Origin: Mycobacterium sp. 852014-50255_SCH5639931
Lineage (GTDB): Bacteria > Actinomycetota > Actinomycetes > Mycobacteriales > Mycobacteriaceae
NCBI RefSeq assembly: GCF_001665605.1
Contig: NZ_LZSV01000025.1
Location: 1-33,950 of the forward strand
Direction of reading: 5' to 3'
Length of the DNA stretch: 33,950 nt
The notes beneath the pieces are model-generated. The model worked only from the letters and a program-made list of their open reading frames with translations, had not been told where the DNA came from and did not search any database. Shown here in pieces: positions 14,918 to 22,890 of the stretch. The position numbers and the translations under genes were made by a program. Each line of letters opens with the position of its first letter. The stretch's first letter is position 1.

Positions 14918-15209
14918 CCACCCCACCGCGCGGCCGCTTCCTCGGCCGCCTGGCGGGCCAACTGCGCGCGGCGGCGCGCGATCCGGCCAGTTCGCCGCGG
15001 CATGCCGCGGTGTTGACGGCGTCATCGCGCGGCGGCTCCGGGCCTTCCGGCGCGGGGGCGGCTTCCTGCGCTACCGGCTTGCCGTTGTCCGGCTGCGGCT
15101 CGGGCACCGGCGCGCCGGGCGCCGTGGTTATCCCCAATGCGAAATGGGCGCGCGGCCGGCGAAGGTCGGGGGGCCCGTTTCGTCGATGCCGGGCCGGGTA
15201 CGCCACCAC
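14914..15209 (-). pseudogene. Possible remnant of a small secreted or Pro-rich protein
   Basis: This 318-base gap (14918-15235) between the CheR-PAS and glycosyltransferase genes holds no intact gene. On the minus strand one frame reads TTAPGAPVPEPQPDNGKPVA and later DDAVNTAAC, like the Pro-rich linker and first Cys of small mycobacterial secreted proteins. A second frame then reads RRRAQLARQAAEEAAARWGG to a stop at 14914. The two halves are in different frames, with no ribosome binding site for either. A decayed gene is one reading; chance high-GC open frames are the other. Confidence 0.25.
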
Positions 15210-15235
15210 GTCAAGGGCGACGAAGGGGTTCTGTA

Positions 15236-16417
15236 GTGAGGATCGCGATCGTCAGCGGCGACGACGTCGTCGGTGAGGACCCACAGCAACTGTGCGCCGC
15301 GCTCGCGTCCCGGGGGCACGACGTCACCGGGTTCGTCCGGCGCAAAGGCCGCCGAGCTGCGGGAAACCGCACCGGTGGCCACCGCACCGTAGCGGTGACC
15401 GTCGGCCCCCGCGAGGCAACTTCGGCCTCGGAGGTGCTGCCGTACATCGGCGACTGGGCGGGGGCGCTCACCCGCCAGTGGGCGGCCGACGCGCCCGACG
15501 TGGTGCACGCGTACGGGTGGCTCGGCGGTCTGGCCGCCCAGCTGGCCGCGCGGCGGCTAAAGGTGCCGACCGTTCAGAGTTTTCTGGGACTGGCCGCCAC
15601 GAGTGGGCGCAGCGGCGCCGTCAGATCGGCACCGAACAGCGAACGGCTTCGAATCGAACCGCTACTGGCGCGCAGCGCGACGTGGGTGACGGGGGAGAGC
15701 GCCGACGACGTCGATGCCCTGAGCTGGTTGCGCCGCAGCCGCGCCCGGGTGTCCGCTCTGACCAGCGGGGTCGACGTGGAGCGATACGACTCCCGCGGCC
15801 CGGCACTGGCCCGGAGCGACCTGCATCGCGTCCTCTGCCTCGCGCCAAACCCCATGCCGTGCAACGGCTTCGACATCGCTGTCCGGGCGCTGCCCAGGGT
15901 TCCGGCCACTGAGCTGGTGATTGCTGAGACCGAGGCCACCAACCCCGACCACGACGGGGCGCGGGCCAGGCTGCAACAGCAGGCCGCCAAGTTGGGGGTG
16001 GCCGAGCGAGTCCGGTTCGCGGGCACCGTCGCCGGCGACGAACTGCCCATGCTGCTGCGGTCCGCGGACGTGGTCGCGTGCACGCCGCGCCAGCCACCGC
16101 GCGCGACAACGGTGCTACAAGCGATGGCCAGTGGCGTGGTGGTGGTGGCCTTCGGCGTCGGGGTGCTCAAGGACGCCGTGGTCGACAATGTCACCGGGCT
16201 GGTGCTCCCGTCGGAAACTCCCGGCAGCTTGTCAGCTACCTTGAGAAGCCTTCTGGCGCAGAGCTTCCAGTGCGAGAGCATGGGTGCGGCGGGCCGCAGC
16301 CGCGCGCTGTCCCGTTACGCCTGGGACAGGATTGCGCTTGACTCGCAGAACATCTACCAACAGGTGGGGGCCCCGCGTTCGGCACCGCAACGCTTGCAGT
16401 CATCGGGTGTCCGGTGA
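15236..16417 (+). CDS. Family 4 glycosyltransferase (GT-B fold)
   Basis: 393-residue GT-B glycosyltransferase. The N-terminal domain begins RIAIVSGDD with GHDVTGFVR, and DVVHAYGWLGGLAAQLAARR is the classical acceptor-domain helix. The C-terminal domain has GVAERVRFAGTVAGDELPMLLRSADVV, and the nucleotide-sugar site in PRATTVLQAMASGVVVVAF is a weakened E-x7-E motif: the usual first Glu (PFG..LEAMA) is replaced by Arg/Thr residues. Such enzymes transfer sugars from UDP/GDP donors to lipids or polymers. GTG start follows AAGGGG at 8 bases. Sugar and acceptor cannot be predicted, and the weakened donor motif leaves open a specialised or weak enzyme. Confidence 0.85.
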   Translation: MRIAIVSGDDVVGEDPQQLCAALASRGHDVTGFVRRKGRRAAGNRTGGHRTVAVTVGPREATSASEVLPYIGDWAGALTRQWAADAPDVVHAYGWLGGLAAQLAARRLKVPTVQSFLGLAATSGRSGAVRSAPNSERLRIEPLLARSATWVTGESADDVDALSWLRRSRARVSALTSGVDVERYDSRGPALARSDLHRVLCLAPNPMPCNGFDIAVRALPRVPATELVIAETEATNPDHDGARARLQQQAAKLGVAERVRFAGTVAGDELPMLLRSADVVACTPRQPPRATTVLQAMASGVVVVAFGVGVLKDAVVDNVTGLVLPSETPGSLSATLRSLLAQSFQCESMGAAGRSRALSRYAWDRIALDSQNIYQQVGAPRSAPQRLQSSGVR

Positions 16418-16556
16418 TGCAACGATGCCACCGCAGCCCTCTGGGGACGCCAACTATGACGACCATGATGAGCGCCACCGACAACACCGGCACCGGCGTG
16501 CTCGCCGACGCAGTCGGACGACCGCCCGAAGCGGGCCAAGCCGCAGTCGACGCTGA

Positions 16557-17042
16557 ACTCGCGAGCGATGCGGCGGGTCGGCGTCAGCGCTTCGGCACGA
16601 CCAGTTCCGCACTATCGATGCGCAGACTCCGCTGTTGGCCGGCGCGCTGCTCGAGTGCTATCCGTCCAACCTCACCGAGCAGGATCTGACCAACGAGCCC
16701 GCGCTCCCCGAAACGCTGAAGGACGCCATGTCTTTCAGCCATCGTCACGCCGCTGAGGACGTCAGCATCAACGACGTCGCGGCCGCCGTGCATTTGACCC
16801 CCTGGGCGGTGCAGTACCTGTTCTGCCGCCAACTCGCCAGCACCCCAACGGAATACATTCGCCGCGTGCGTCTCAACCACGCCCATCAAGAGCTGTTGGC
16901 CGGGGCGCCATCCAACACCACAGTCACGGACATCGCCCAGCGCTGGGGGTTCGCGCATACCGGCCGGTTCGCGGTGCTGTATCGGCAGACGTACGGCCAG
17001 AGCCCGCACACCGCGCTCCGGCATCTGACCCCTCGGCCGTGA
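16557..17042 (+). pseudogene. AraC-type regulator, C-terminal DNA-binding fragment
   Basis: The open frame from 16557 encodes DQFRTIDAQTPLLAGALLEC followed by a full AraC/XylS DNA-binding domain with two helix-turn-helix units: VSINDVAAAVHLTPWAVQYL and TTVTDIAQRWGFAHTGRFAV, ending in the family signature YRQTYGQSP. The N-terminal ligand-binding domain, usually about 180 residues, is absent. The frame is closed by a stop at 16554-16556, and the only early starts are weak (TTG at 16635). An N-terminal-like piece (MTTMMSATDNTG) occurs in another frame from about 16456, consistent with an internal deletion. It may be a dead gene or a short HTH-only protein of about 135 residues that still binds DNA. 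Confidence 0.6.
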
Positions 17043-17350
17043 TGGCGGTACGCCGCTAAACCCCAGGTCAGGCGCACCGCGTTCACCGCGCGTCGCCGTC
17101 GCGTCATGTCATTGTGACCAACACGCCGAAAGATGTTTTTCGCACCCAGAGTCAAAGCGAAACCGCCTGGTTGAGCGCCGATTCCGGGTCACCCGGTGGG
17201 CCCGCGGCGTCGCTTGTGCGTACGGCCGACCGCTCTAGCCGGTAGGCTGTAGCCAGGTTGAGTCCCCAGCTGCCGTTATCAACGGGCGCAATTCGGACAC
17301 CGTCGTCGCTCGCCCTGCTCACTCCAATCCCCTTGAAGGGCGCACTCAAC
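17043..17350. other. 308-base intergenic region upstream of the STAS gene
   Basis: No gene, RNA or strong repeat is seen. It presumably holds the promoter of the STAS gene. A GGTT...GGGTCA pair near 17169-17190 has a spacer too short (13 bases) for SigF. Confidence 0.5.
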
Positions 17351-17866
17351 ATGACTGCTTCAACCGAACTTCATACACCCGATCGACATACACCCGGGCT
17401 GCTCGGACAACCCCGCAGCCGTTACCAAATCGATTGCGCCGGAGCGCAAATCCATGTTCACGCCCGTAGTGTGGCCACCATCTTGCGCCTCGAAGGCGAG
17501 GTCGACGCATCCAACACCGCCCTCATTGCCGAGGCCATTCGCCGCTTTTCGCGGCTCAGGGCCCCGCTGGTCCTCGACCTCGCCGGCCTGGACTTTCTTG
17601 CCGCCTCGGGCCTGCGAACGCTGCTGGTGCTCAGCGAGGAGCATCGGCACGCCGGGCTGCGGTGCTGCATCGTCAGCGGCGTGGCGCTGCGCCGGCTCAC
17701 ACGGGTCCTGCCCGAACTCGGCCTGCCCATGGCCGACTCGGTCCCTGCGGCCCTCGCGCACATCGAAGGCGTCACATCGGCCCGCCGACGGTTGGTGTCG
17801 GGCCCGGCCCGCCAGCACGAACCGCAGAGTGACGCGTCGACGCGGCTCCGCGGGCTTGCTTCCTAA
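17351..17866 (+). CDS. STAS-domain protein, anti-anti-sigma factor-like
   Basis: 171-residue protein with one STAS domain over residues 38-140: ATILRLEGEVDASNTALIAE, PLVLDLAGLDFLAASGLRTL and a C-terminal strand-helix. In SpoIIAA-type factors the motif is D-S-S-G, the first Ser being phosphorylated; here it is A84-A85-S86-G87, so the usual phospho-acceptor is Ala and only the second Ser remains. It may be constitutively active toward its anti-sigma partner, or use S86. The N-terminal 35 residues are a polar extension. ATG at 17351 has GAAGGGC upstream. The stop overlaps the convergent amine-oxidase gene by 4 bases. The STAS-HATPase 5 kb upstream is a possible partner. Confidence 0.83.
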   Translation: MTASTELHTPDRHTPGLLGQPRSRYQIDCAGAQIHVHARSVATILRLEGEVDASNTALIAEAIRRFSRLRAPLVLDLAGLDFLAASGLRTLLVLSEEHRHAGLRCCIVSGVALRRLTRVLPELGLPMADSVPAALAHIEGVTSARRRLVSGPARQHEPQSDASTRLRGLAS

Positions 17867-19224
17867 CGACCCAGCCGGCGCATCAACTGGTCGGCGGCGT
17901 ACCGGCCACTGGCCATGGCGCCGTGCACCGTGGCCGGATTGTTGACGCCGACCGCTTCGCCCGCCAGATAAAGCCGGTCGCTGATAGGTTCCTGCAGCCG
18001 GCGCCGGTCATCCAGACCGGAGCCGGGGGCGTGAAAAGAGTAGGCGCCGCGCGCATATGGGTCGGCACTCCAGTCAGATGTCTTGACCTCGAACGGCGAG
18101 ATGTCATCGCCGAACAGCCGGTGAGCGATCGGCAGCGCGGTGGTCATCAGATCCCGGGCCGAGGAGGCCTCCACAGCGCGGCCGCGGTCGCCGGCATTGA
18201 ATGCCAATATGATTGGGCCCGCTGCCGCCGGGAGGCTGAACCACTGGGCCCACGGGCCGCGGTCGGCGGCGAGGTATTGATAGAAGGCGTTGTCCACCGT
18301 CCAGCCGCGCCGGTTGAACCGGAAGAAACTCTTCGACAGCACGCCGAAGCCCAGGGCATCGACCGCGCGGCGGTACGGGTCGGGGAGGGGCGGATTGAAA
18401 GCGATAGCACCGGCTTTCAGCACGCCGAGCGGGACGGTGACGATTGCGGCGGGTCCCTGGTAAGTCCGATCTCTTGTCCGGACGACGACGGAGTCGTCGC
18501 GTCGCGCGATCGCCGTCACCGGCGTGTTCAGCTCGACCCGCAACCCGTCGGCGAGCAGCTTCGGTAGAGCGTCGTAGCCGTTCGTGATGACAACCTGATC
18601 GCCGCCGCTGTAGTCGCCCTCGTCAAAGGTGATGGCGGACAGCTGATCCGCGTCGGCAGCGAACTCGTCCTCGACCTCGGTGGTGAGATAGAAGGCCAAC
18701 TGGGCGCGGTCCGAGGTGGACAGCGCTTCGCCGCCTGCCGCGGCGTTGACGGCGGCCGCCAGGCTGCCGGCGTCGACTTGGTAACGCGCCCGTTCCACGA
18801 ACACGCGCCATAGTGTCGGGTCGTAGTCGAGCGGTGGAAGTTTGGGATCGATCACGAGCTTGGCCCAGCTGTAATAGTCGGTCGTGACCAACTGAGCCCC
18901 CGCTTGGCGCGCCAGCTGCACCAGCGGGTTGTCCGCCGTGCCGTGGATCCACGACGCGCCCATCTCGAGCGGTACGCCCCAGTCGCGGTCGGTGTGCACC
19001 CGGCCGCCGATGCGGTCGCGGGCTTCGATCACACGAACCGGCCAGCCCGCATCGGCGAGGCTGCGGGCGGCCGACAGGCCGGCCATCCCAGCGCCGATGA
19101 CGAGCACCGAGCGGATATCCGGTTGGGGCGGCCGCGCGGACGGCGGATGGTTCGGCGCGCAGGCGGCCATCAGCCCACCGCCGACCACGCCCGTGGTAGC
19201 CGCGATGAATTCCCGACGGGACAT
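17863..19224 (-). CDS. Exported flavin amine oxidase (Tat lipoprotein)
   Basis: 453-residue FAD amine oxidase. The N-terminus MSRREFIAATTGVVGGG has a twin-arginine motif and ends in the lipobox LMAAC (C22), so it is predicted to be Tat-exported and lipidated. FAD binding is shown by VIGAGMAGLSAA (42-53), IEARDRIGGR (66-75) and the C-terminal GEAVGVNNPATVHGAMASG. Similar enzymes oxidise polyamines or other amines to aldehydes and hydrogen peroxide. The in-frame region upstream of 19224 is noise; the ribosome binding site is weak. It is divergent from the Hpx-like hydrolase (132-base shared promoter region) and convergent with the STAS gene. Substrate is unknown. Confidence 0.88.
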   Translation of the reverse strand: MSRREFIAATTGVVGGGLMAACAPNHPPSARPPQPDIRSVLVIGAGMAGLSAARSLADAGWPVRVIEARDRIGGRVHTDRDWGVPLEMGASWIHGTADNPLVQLARQAGAQLVTTDYYSWAKLVIDPKLPPLDYDPTLWRVFVERARYQVDAGSLAAAVNAAAGGEALSTSDRAQLAFYLTTEVEDEFAADADQLSAITFDEGDYSGGDQVVITNGYDALPKLLADGLRVELNTPVTAIARRDDSVVVRTRDRTYQGPAAIVTVPLGVLKAGAIAFNPPLPDPYRRAVDALGFGVLSKSFFRFNRRGWTVDNAFYQYLAADRGPWAQWFSLPAAAGPIILAFNAGDRGRAVEASSARDLMTTALPIAHRLFGDDISPFEVKTSDWSADPYARGAYSFHAPGSGLDDRRRLQEPISDRLYLAGEAVGVNNPATVHGAMASGRYAADQLMRRLGR

Positions 19225-19356
19225 CGGGTACACGGGTGTTAGCGTCTCACATCGAAAACGGTTTGCCGGATTTACCGAATCCGAACGGACCTTAGGGATA
19301 AACTTGCGCGAGTCCTTAACTGCGGCGACGAGGCCGCGTTGGAGGGGGAGGCGGCG

Positions 19357-20313
19357 ATGAGTGCTCGACGATCGGGTCGCGCAGTCGATCCCTACCCCCA
19401 CATGCTGCCCCCGAGCCAGACGGTGGCCGTCCACGCGACCGACGGCACCCGGTTGCACGCCGAGGTGTTCGGGCCGCCCGACGGCTATCCGATTGTCCTG
19501 ACGCACGGCATCACATGCACCATCCGCGCCTGGGCCTACCAGATCGCGGACCTGGCCAACGACTACCGGGTGATCGCCTACGACCACCGCGGCCATGGGC
19601 GCAGCGGCATGCCCCGGCGTAACGGGTACAGCCTGAAACACCTTGCCTCCGACCTGAATTCGGTGCTGGATGCGACGCTCGCGCCGCACGAGCGCGCCGT
19701 GCTGGCCGGCCATTCCATGGGCGGCATCACCATCGCCGCATGGTCGGCGCGCTACCGCCACATGGTTCGCCGGCGCGCCGACGCCGTCGCGCTGATCAAC
19801 ACCACGACAGGGGATCTGGTCCGCAAGGTGCAGCTGCTGTCGGTGCCGCGAGGGCTGTCGCCGGCCCGAGTGGCCGCCGGCCGCGCGCTGATCAACGCGT
19901 TCGGCGGGTTCCCGATCCCCACCGCGGCCCGCATCCCGAGCCGCTATCTGGTCGGGATGCTGGCGGTGGGCAAGGAAGCCGACCCCAGCGTCGCCAGGAT
20001 CGTCCACCAGTTCTTCGAACAGACATCGCCCGCGGGGCGCGCCGGTTGCGCCAGGATGCTGGTCGCCGCGTTGGGGTCGCGATACCTGGAACTGGACGGT
20101 TTGACGGTGCCGACGCTGGTCATCGGCAGCGAACGCGACCGGCTGACCCCGATCAGCCAGGCCCGCAGGATCGCGGGCACGGCGCCCAACGTCATCGGCC
20201 TGGTCGAGCTGCCCGGCGGCCACTGCTCGATGCTGGAGCACCCACGCGAGGTGAACCGCCACCTGCGGGCACTCGCCGAGTCGGTGACCCAGGACGTGCG
20301 GATCAGTTCATAG
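19357..20313 (+). CDS. hpx: Alpha/beta hydrolase, Hpx-like (Rv3171c orthologue)
   Basis: 318-residue alpha/beta hydrolase. Oxyanion region LTHGITC (48-54), nucleophile S120 in GHSMGG, Asp in the GSERDRLTP segment and His in GGHCSMLEHP complete the triad. The M. tuberculosis orthologue next to aofH is annotated as non-haem haloperoxidase; an esterase or lipase-like role is at least as likely, because the haloperoxidase label rests on homology. The start is at the ATG with GGAGG upstream. It converges on aofH with a 6-base stop overlap, the same arrangement as I recall in M. tuberculosis, which supports the orthology. Confidence 0.85.
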   Translation: MSARRSGRAVDPYPHMLPPSQTVAVHATDGTRLHAEVFGPPDGYPIVLTHGITCTIRAWAYQIADLANDYRVIAYDHRGHGRSGMPRRNGYSLKHLASDLNSVLDATLAPHERAVLAGHSMGGITIAAWSARYRHMVRRRADAVALINTTTGDLVRKVQLLSVPRGLSPARVAAGRALINAFGGFPIPTAARIPSRYLVGMLAVGKEADPSVARIVHQFFEQTSPAGRAGCARMLVAALGSRYLELDGLTVPTLVIGSERDRLTPISQARRIAGTAPNVIGLVELPGGHCSMLEHPREVNRHLRALAESVTQDVRISS

Positions 20314-21660
20314 CAAGGCGGTGATCTCGGCGGCCGCCCGCTGGCCGGACCTGACGGCGCCGTCGAGAAACCCGGTCCATTCGTCCGCGGTCTCGGTCCC
20401 GGCCCAGTGAATGGGGCCGACCGGCTCGCGCAGCCACGGCCCGAACCGTGTCCACGAGCCCGGCGGGACCGCGGCGGTGGGACCGCCGGGCGCGAATTGT
20501 TCTGCGCCCCAACGATGATCGACATAGTCGAGCGGCTTCAGGGCGTCGTCACCGAACAGCGTCGCAAAGCAGCGCAACGTGTCATGGCGACGCTGCTCGG
20601 GCGAGAGCGAGTCGAAGGTGCGCGCGTCGACGAAGCCCATCAGGACGCCCGGCCCGTCGGCGTGCGGACTGACGTCGAAGGTGATGAAAACCGGCCCGGT
20701 GTCGGACAGCGCCTGGCCGGAGAAGCCGTTGGTCCGCCAAAACGGTGTGGAATAAGCCGCGTAGGCCTTGCTGAGCTGGCCCTGCGGCCAGTGCTGGGCG
20801 AGTTGTTGGTACTCGGCGGGCAGCGGGGGAGCGAATTCGATGGCTGCGCGGTGGGCGGGCGGGACCGCGACGACGACGAATCCGGCTTCCGCCTGGCCGA
20901 CGTCGCTGGTGACCGTCACCCCGGCGCCGTGCCGGTCGATGCGGCGGACCGGCGCGTTGAGCACGACCCGGGTGCCCAGCTCGGTGGCCGCGGCCTCGGC
21001 GATCTGCTGGGTGCCGCCCGGAAAACGGTCCTGTTGGGCACCGTTTTCGACGTCGAGCAGCCGGTCCAGGCCGCCGGCGGCATGCGTGTACCGGGCCGCG
21101 TGCAGCATCGACACGTCGTCGGGTTCGCATCCCCAAGTCACCCGGGACACGATCGCCAGCAGGTCGTGCGACGACGCGGTGGCGTGTACCGAGCGCAGCC
21201 AGCCGCCGAGCGACACGCCGTCGAGCTCGTACGCCCGGCGCGCGTCCCACGGGGCCGACAGCGGGATGCTGCGGGCGATCCGGTCGAATTGCCAACGCAA
21301 CCGGCCGATGTCGAGCAGCCCGGACAGCGAAAGCTTGGGGATGGTGCCGCGATAGGAATGCGTCCAGCCGCGCCAGTGGATCACATTCTTGCCGTCGTGG
21401 TGGGTCGGGATGGTGGGGACGTCGAGTTCGGCCGCCAGCGCCAGGACCGCGTCCTGGGTCGGGCCGACGAACGTGCCCCCCAGGTCGGCGGGTAAGCCCG
21501 CCACGCTGCCGGTGAACGACCGGCCGCCGACGCGGTCGCGGCCCTCGAAGACGACCACGTCATGTCCCTGGCGGGCCAGCTCGCGCGCCGCGGCGAGTCC
21601 AGCAAAGCCTGCGCCGACCACGACAACGTCGACAATCCACGGCGGATTTGGCACGCGCAC
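20308..21660 (-). CDS. aofH: Flavin-containing monoamine oxidase AofH (Rv3170 orthologue)
   Basis: 450-residue FAD amine oxidase very similar to M. tuberculosis AofH over its whole length. FAD motif VVGAGFAGLAAARELARQG, then FEGRDRVGGR; C-terminal FAD-site segment GTETADEWTGFLDGAVRSG. Unlike the exported amine oxidase upstream it has no signal sequence and is cytoplasmic. It would oxidatively deaminate amines to aldehyde, ammonia and peroxide. The start is GTG at 21660; a second GTG two codons in is equally possible and no good ribosome binding site separates them. It is the third gene of the Rv3168-Rv3169-aofH order, separated from Rv3169 by 114 bases carrying two inverted repeats. Confidence 0.93.
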   Translation of the reverse strand: MRVPNPPWIVDVVVVGAGFAGLAAARELARQGHDVVVFEGRDRVGGRSFTGSVAGLPADLGGTFVGPTQDAVLALAAELDVPTIPTHHDGKNVIHWRGWTHSYRGTIPKLSLSGLLDIGRLRWQFDRIARSIPLSAPWDARRAYELDGVSLGGWLRSVHATASSHDLLAIVSRVTWGCEPDDVSMLHAARYTHAAGGLDRLLDVENGAQQDRFPGGTQQIAEAAATELGTRVVLNAPVRRIDRHGAGVTVTSDVGQAEAGFVVVAVPPAHRAAIEFAPPLPAEYQQLAQHWPQGQLSKAYAAYSTPFWRTNGFSGQALSDTGPVFITFDVSPHADGPGVLMGFVDARTFDSLSPEQRRHDTLRCFATLFGDDALKPLDYVDHRWGAEQFAPGGPTAAVPPGSWTRFGPWLREPVGPIHWAGTETADEWTGFLDGAVRSGQRAAAEITALL

Positions 21661-21687
21661 CAGTCAACCCCAATTTCCGCGATTTCG

Positions 21688-21770
21688 TCGGGCAATTGCC
21701 CGACACCCGCGAACGTCGATTTGTTGCGTGAGATGGCCCGAGAATCCCGGAACTCCTCGACGTTCGCGGG
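21688..21770. repeat. Two nested palindromes between the Rv3169-like gene and aofH
   Basis: A perfect 16-base palindrome TCGGGCAATTGCCCGA (21688-21703) is followed by a 14-bp inverted repeat, CCCGCGAACGTCGA at 21706-21719 and its complement at 21757-21770, with a 37-base spacer. The outer arm begins 4 bases after the Rv3169-like stop codon. It may be a terminator, a mobile palindromic unit present elsewhere in the genome, or a regulatory site for aofH. Confidence 0.65.
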
Positions 21771-21774
21771 CTGA

Positions 21775-22890
21775 CTAGGGGGCGACGGTGAGCCAGTCGG
21801 AGAACCCGGAGGGGTCGTGGCGGCCCAGCGCGCCGTGTTCGTAAAGGCCCCAGCCCTCAACCGGCTCGCGATCGCCGTCGCGGCACACCGCCCGGCCGAC
21901 GTGGTCGATCACGCCGAAACCCGACCGCGCGACGATCGCCGGGTCCGTCATGTCATAGGTCAGGCGCTCGACGAACTTCTCGCCCTTCCACATGCCGTGC
22001 AGCCAGTCCGAGTCGCCCCCGTAGCCGCCGCCGACGTGGATGGGCACCGGCAGCTTGGACTCGACGTCGAAGTGGACTCCGGTGCCGTCGGGGGCGGTGG
22101 CGTCGATGGTCGCTCCGGTGGGGATGCGGGTGCCGGAGCGGTAGTGGATCTTCACCCGCGGCCAGCCCAGCTGCTCGACGCGTCCGTCGCGCCAGATGCG
22201 GGTGCAGTCGTTGAGCGAGCGGAAGCCGTTGGGCTCCTCCTGAATGATCAGCACGATGGCGAAGTCGTCGAACGCCATCGGCACGTACAGCCACCACATG
22301 CCCTCGAACGGCGGGTCGGCGGGCCGGCCCGCCGGCTCGGGCTCGCCGATCGGCCGGATGCCCCACGACCGGTCGCGGCTGCCGAGCCAGGTCGCGGGGT
22401 CGACAGGAATCTCCTCGCCGTCGACGGCGATGCGGCCGCTCCAGCTGCCGAGCTGGGCGAACCGCTGCGCGTCCAGCGTCACCCGGTTGCCGGACCGCAG
22501 GACGTGCGGCTGCTCCTGCACGACGTCGAACAGTCCCTCCCAGGTGAGATCGGCTGCGATGCCGTCGGTTTCGTCGAGGATCAGGCGTAGCTTGTGCAAC
22601 GGCTCGATGACCTCGATCCGGTAGCCGTTGACGTTCTGGTTGAGGCGGTCCTGGTCGATGGCGTCACACAGATGCACCGCGGTCTGGGTGTCCCCGCGCC
22701 GGACGAGGAAGAACGCGTCCTTGACGCCGAGGTTGGGGTAGTAGCCGATGCCGCTGATGACGAAGATGTTTCCGGTGCGGTCATGGGCGTTGAAGTAGGA
22801 GCGATCGTAGAAATTGCGGTCCGACGGACCCGGCCAGGCGATCGGCCGCGGAATCTGATGTACCGGGAACTCGTCGAGCGGGCCAAGCAT
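21775..22890 (-). CDS. Conserved mycobacterial protein, Rv3169 orthologue
   Basis: 371-residue protein of unknown function, orthologous by context and sequence character to M. tuberculosis Rv3169. It is rich in beta-strand segments (GNIFVISGIGYYPNLGVKDAFF, WWLYVPMAFDDFAIVLIIQEE), resembling the two-lobed lipocalin-like fold of AttH/CrtC-type proteins; this is only a suggestion. No transmembrane segment or signal peptide is seen. The ATG at 22890 shares its A with the stop codon of the phosphotransferase-like gene (TAATG), so the two are translationally coupled. Probably it acts on a small molecule with the kinase-like and amine-oxidase neighbours. Confidence 0.85.
   Translation of the reverse strand: MLGPLDEFPVHQIPRPIAWPGPSDRNFYDRSYFNAHDRTGNIFVISGIGYYPNLGVKDAFFLVRRGDTQTAVHLCDAIDQDRLNQNVNGYRIEVIEPLHKLRLILDETDGIAADLTWEGLFDVVQEQPHVLRSGNRVTLDAQRFAQLGSWSGRIAVDGEEIPVDPATWLGSRDRSWGIRPIGEPEPAGRPADPPFEGMWWLYVPMAFDDFAIVLIIQEEPNGFRSLNDCTRIWRDGRVEQLGWPRVKIHYRSGTRIPTGATIDATAPDGTGVHFDVESKLPVPIHVGGGYGGDSDWLHGMWKGEKFVERLTYDMTDPAIVARSGFGVIDHVGRAVCRDGDREPVEGWGLYEHGALGRHDPSGFSDWLTVAP

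Noticed and set aside
13046..15025. 659-codon minus-strand frame opposite CheR-PAS
   Set aside because: Pure antisense of the CheR and heptad-repeat coding region; repeated LQLLVRGLQLF is the complement of the heptads.
17165..17190. SigF-like promoter before the STAS gene
   Set aside because: The spacer between GGTT and GGGTCA is 13 bases, too short.
17863..20262. 799-codon version of the amine oxidase
   Set aside because: Upstream 346 residues are antisense to the hydrolase; the Tat signal at 19224 marks the true start.
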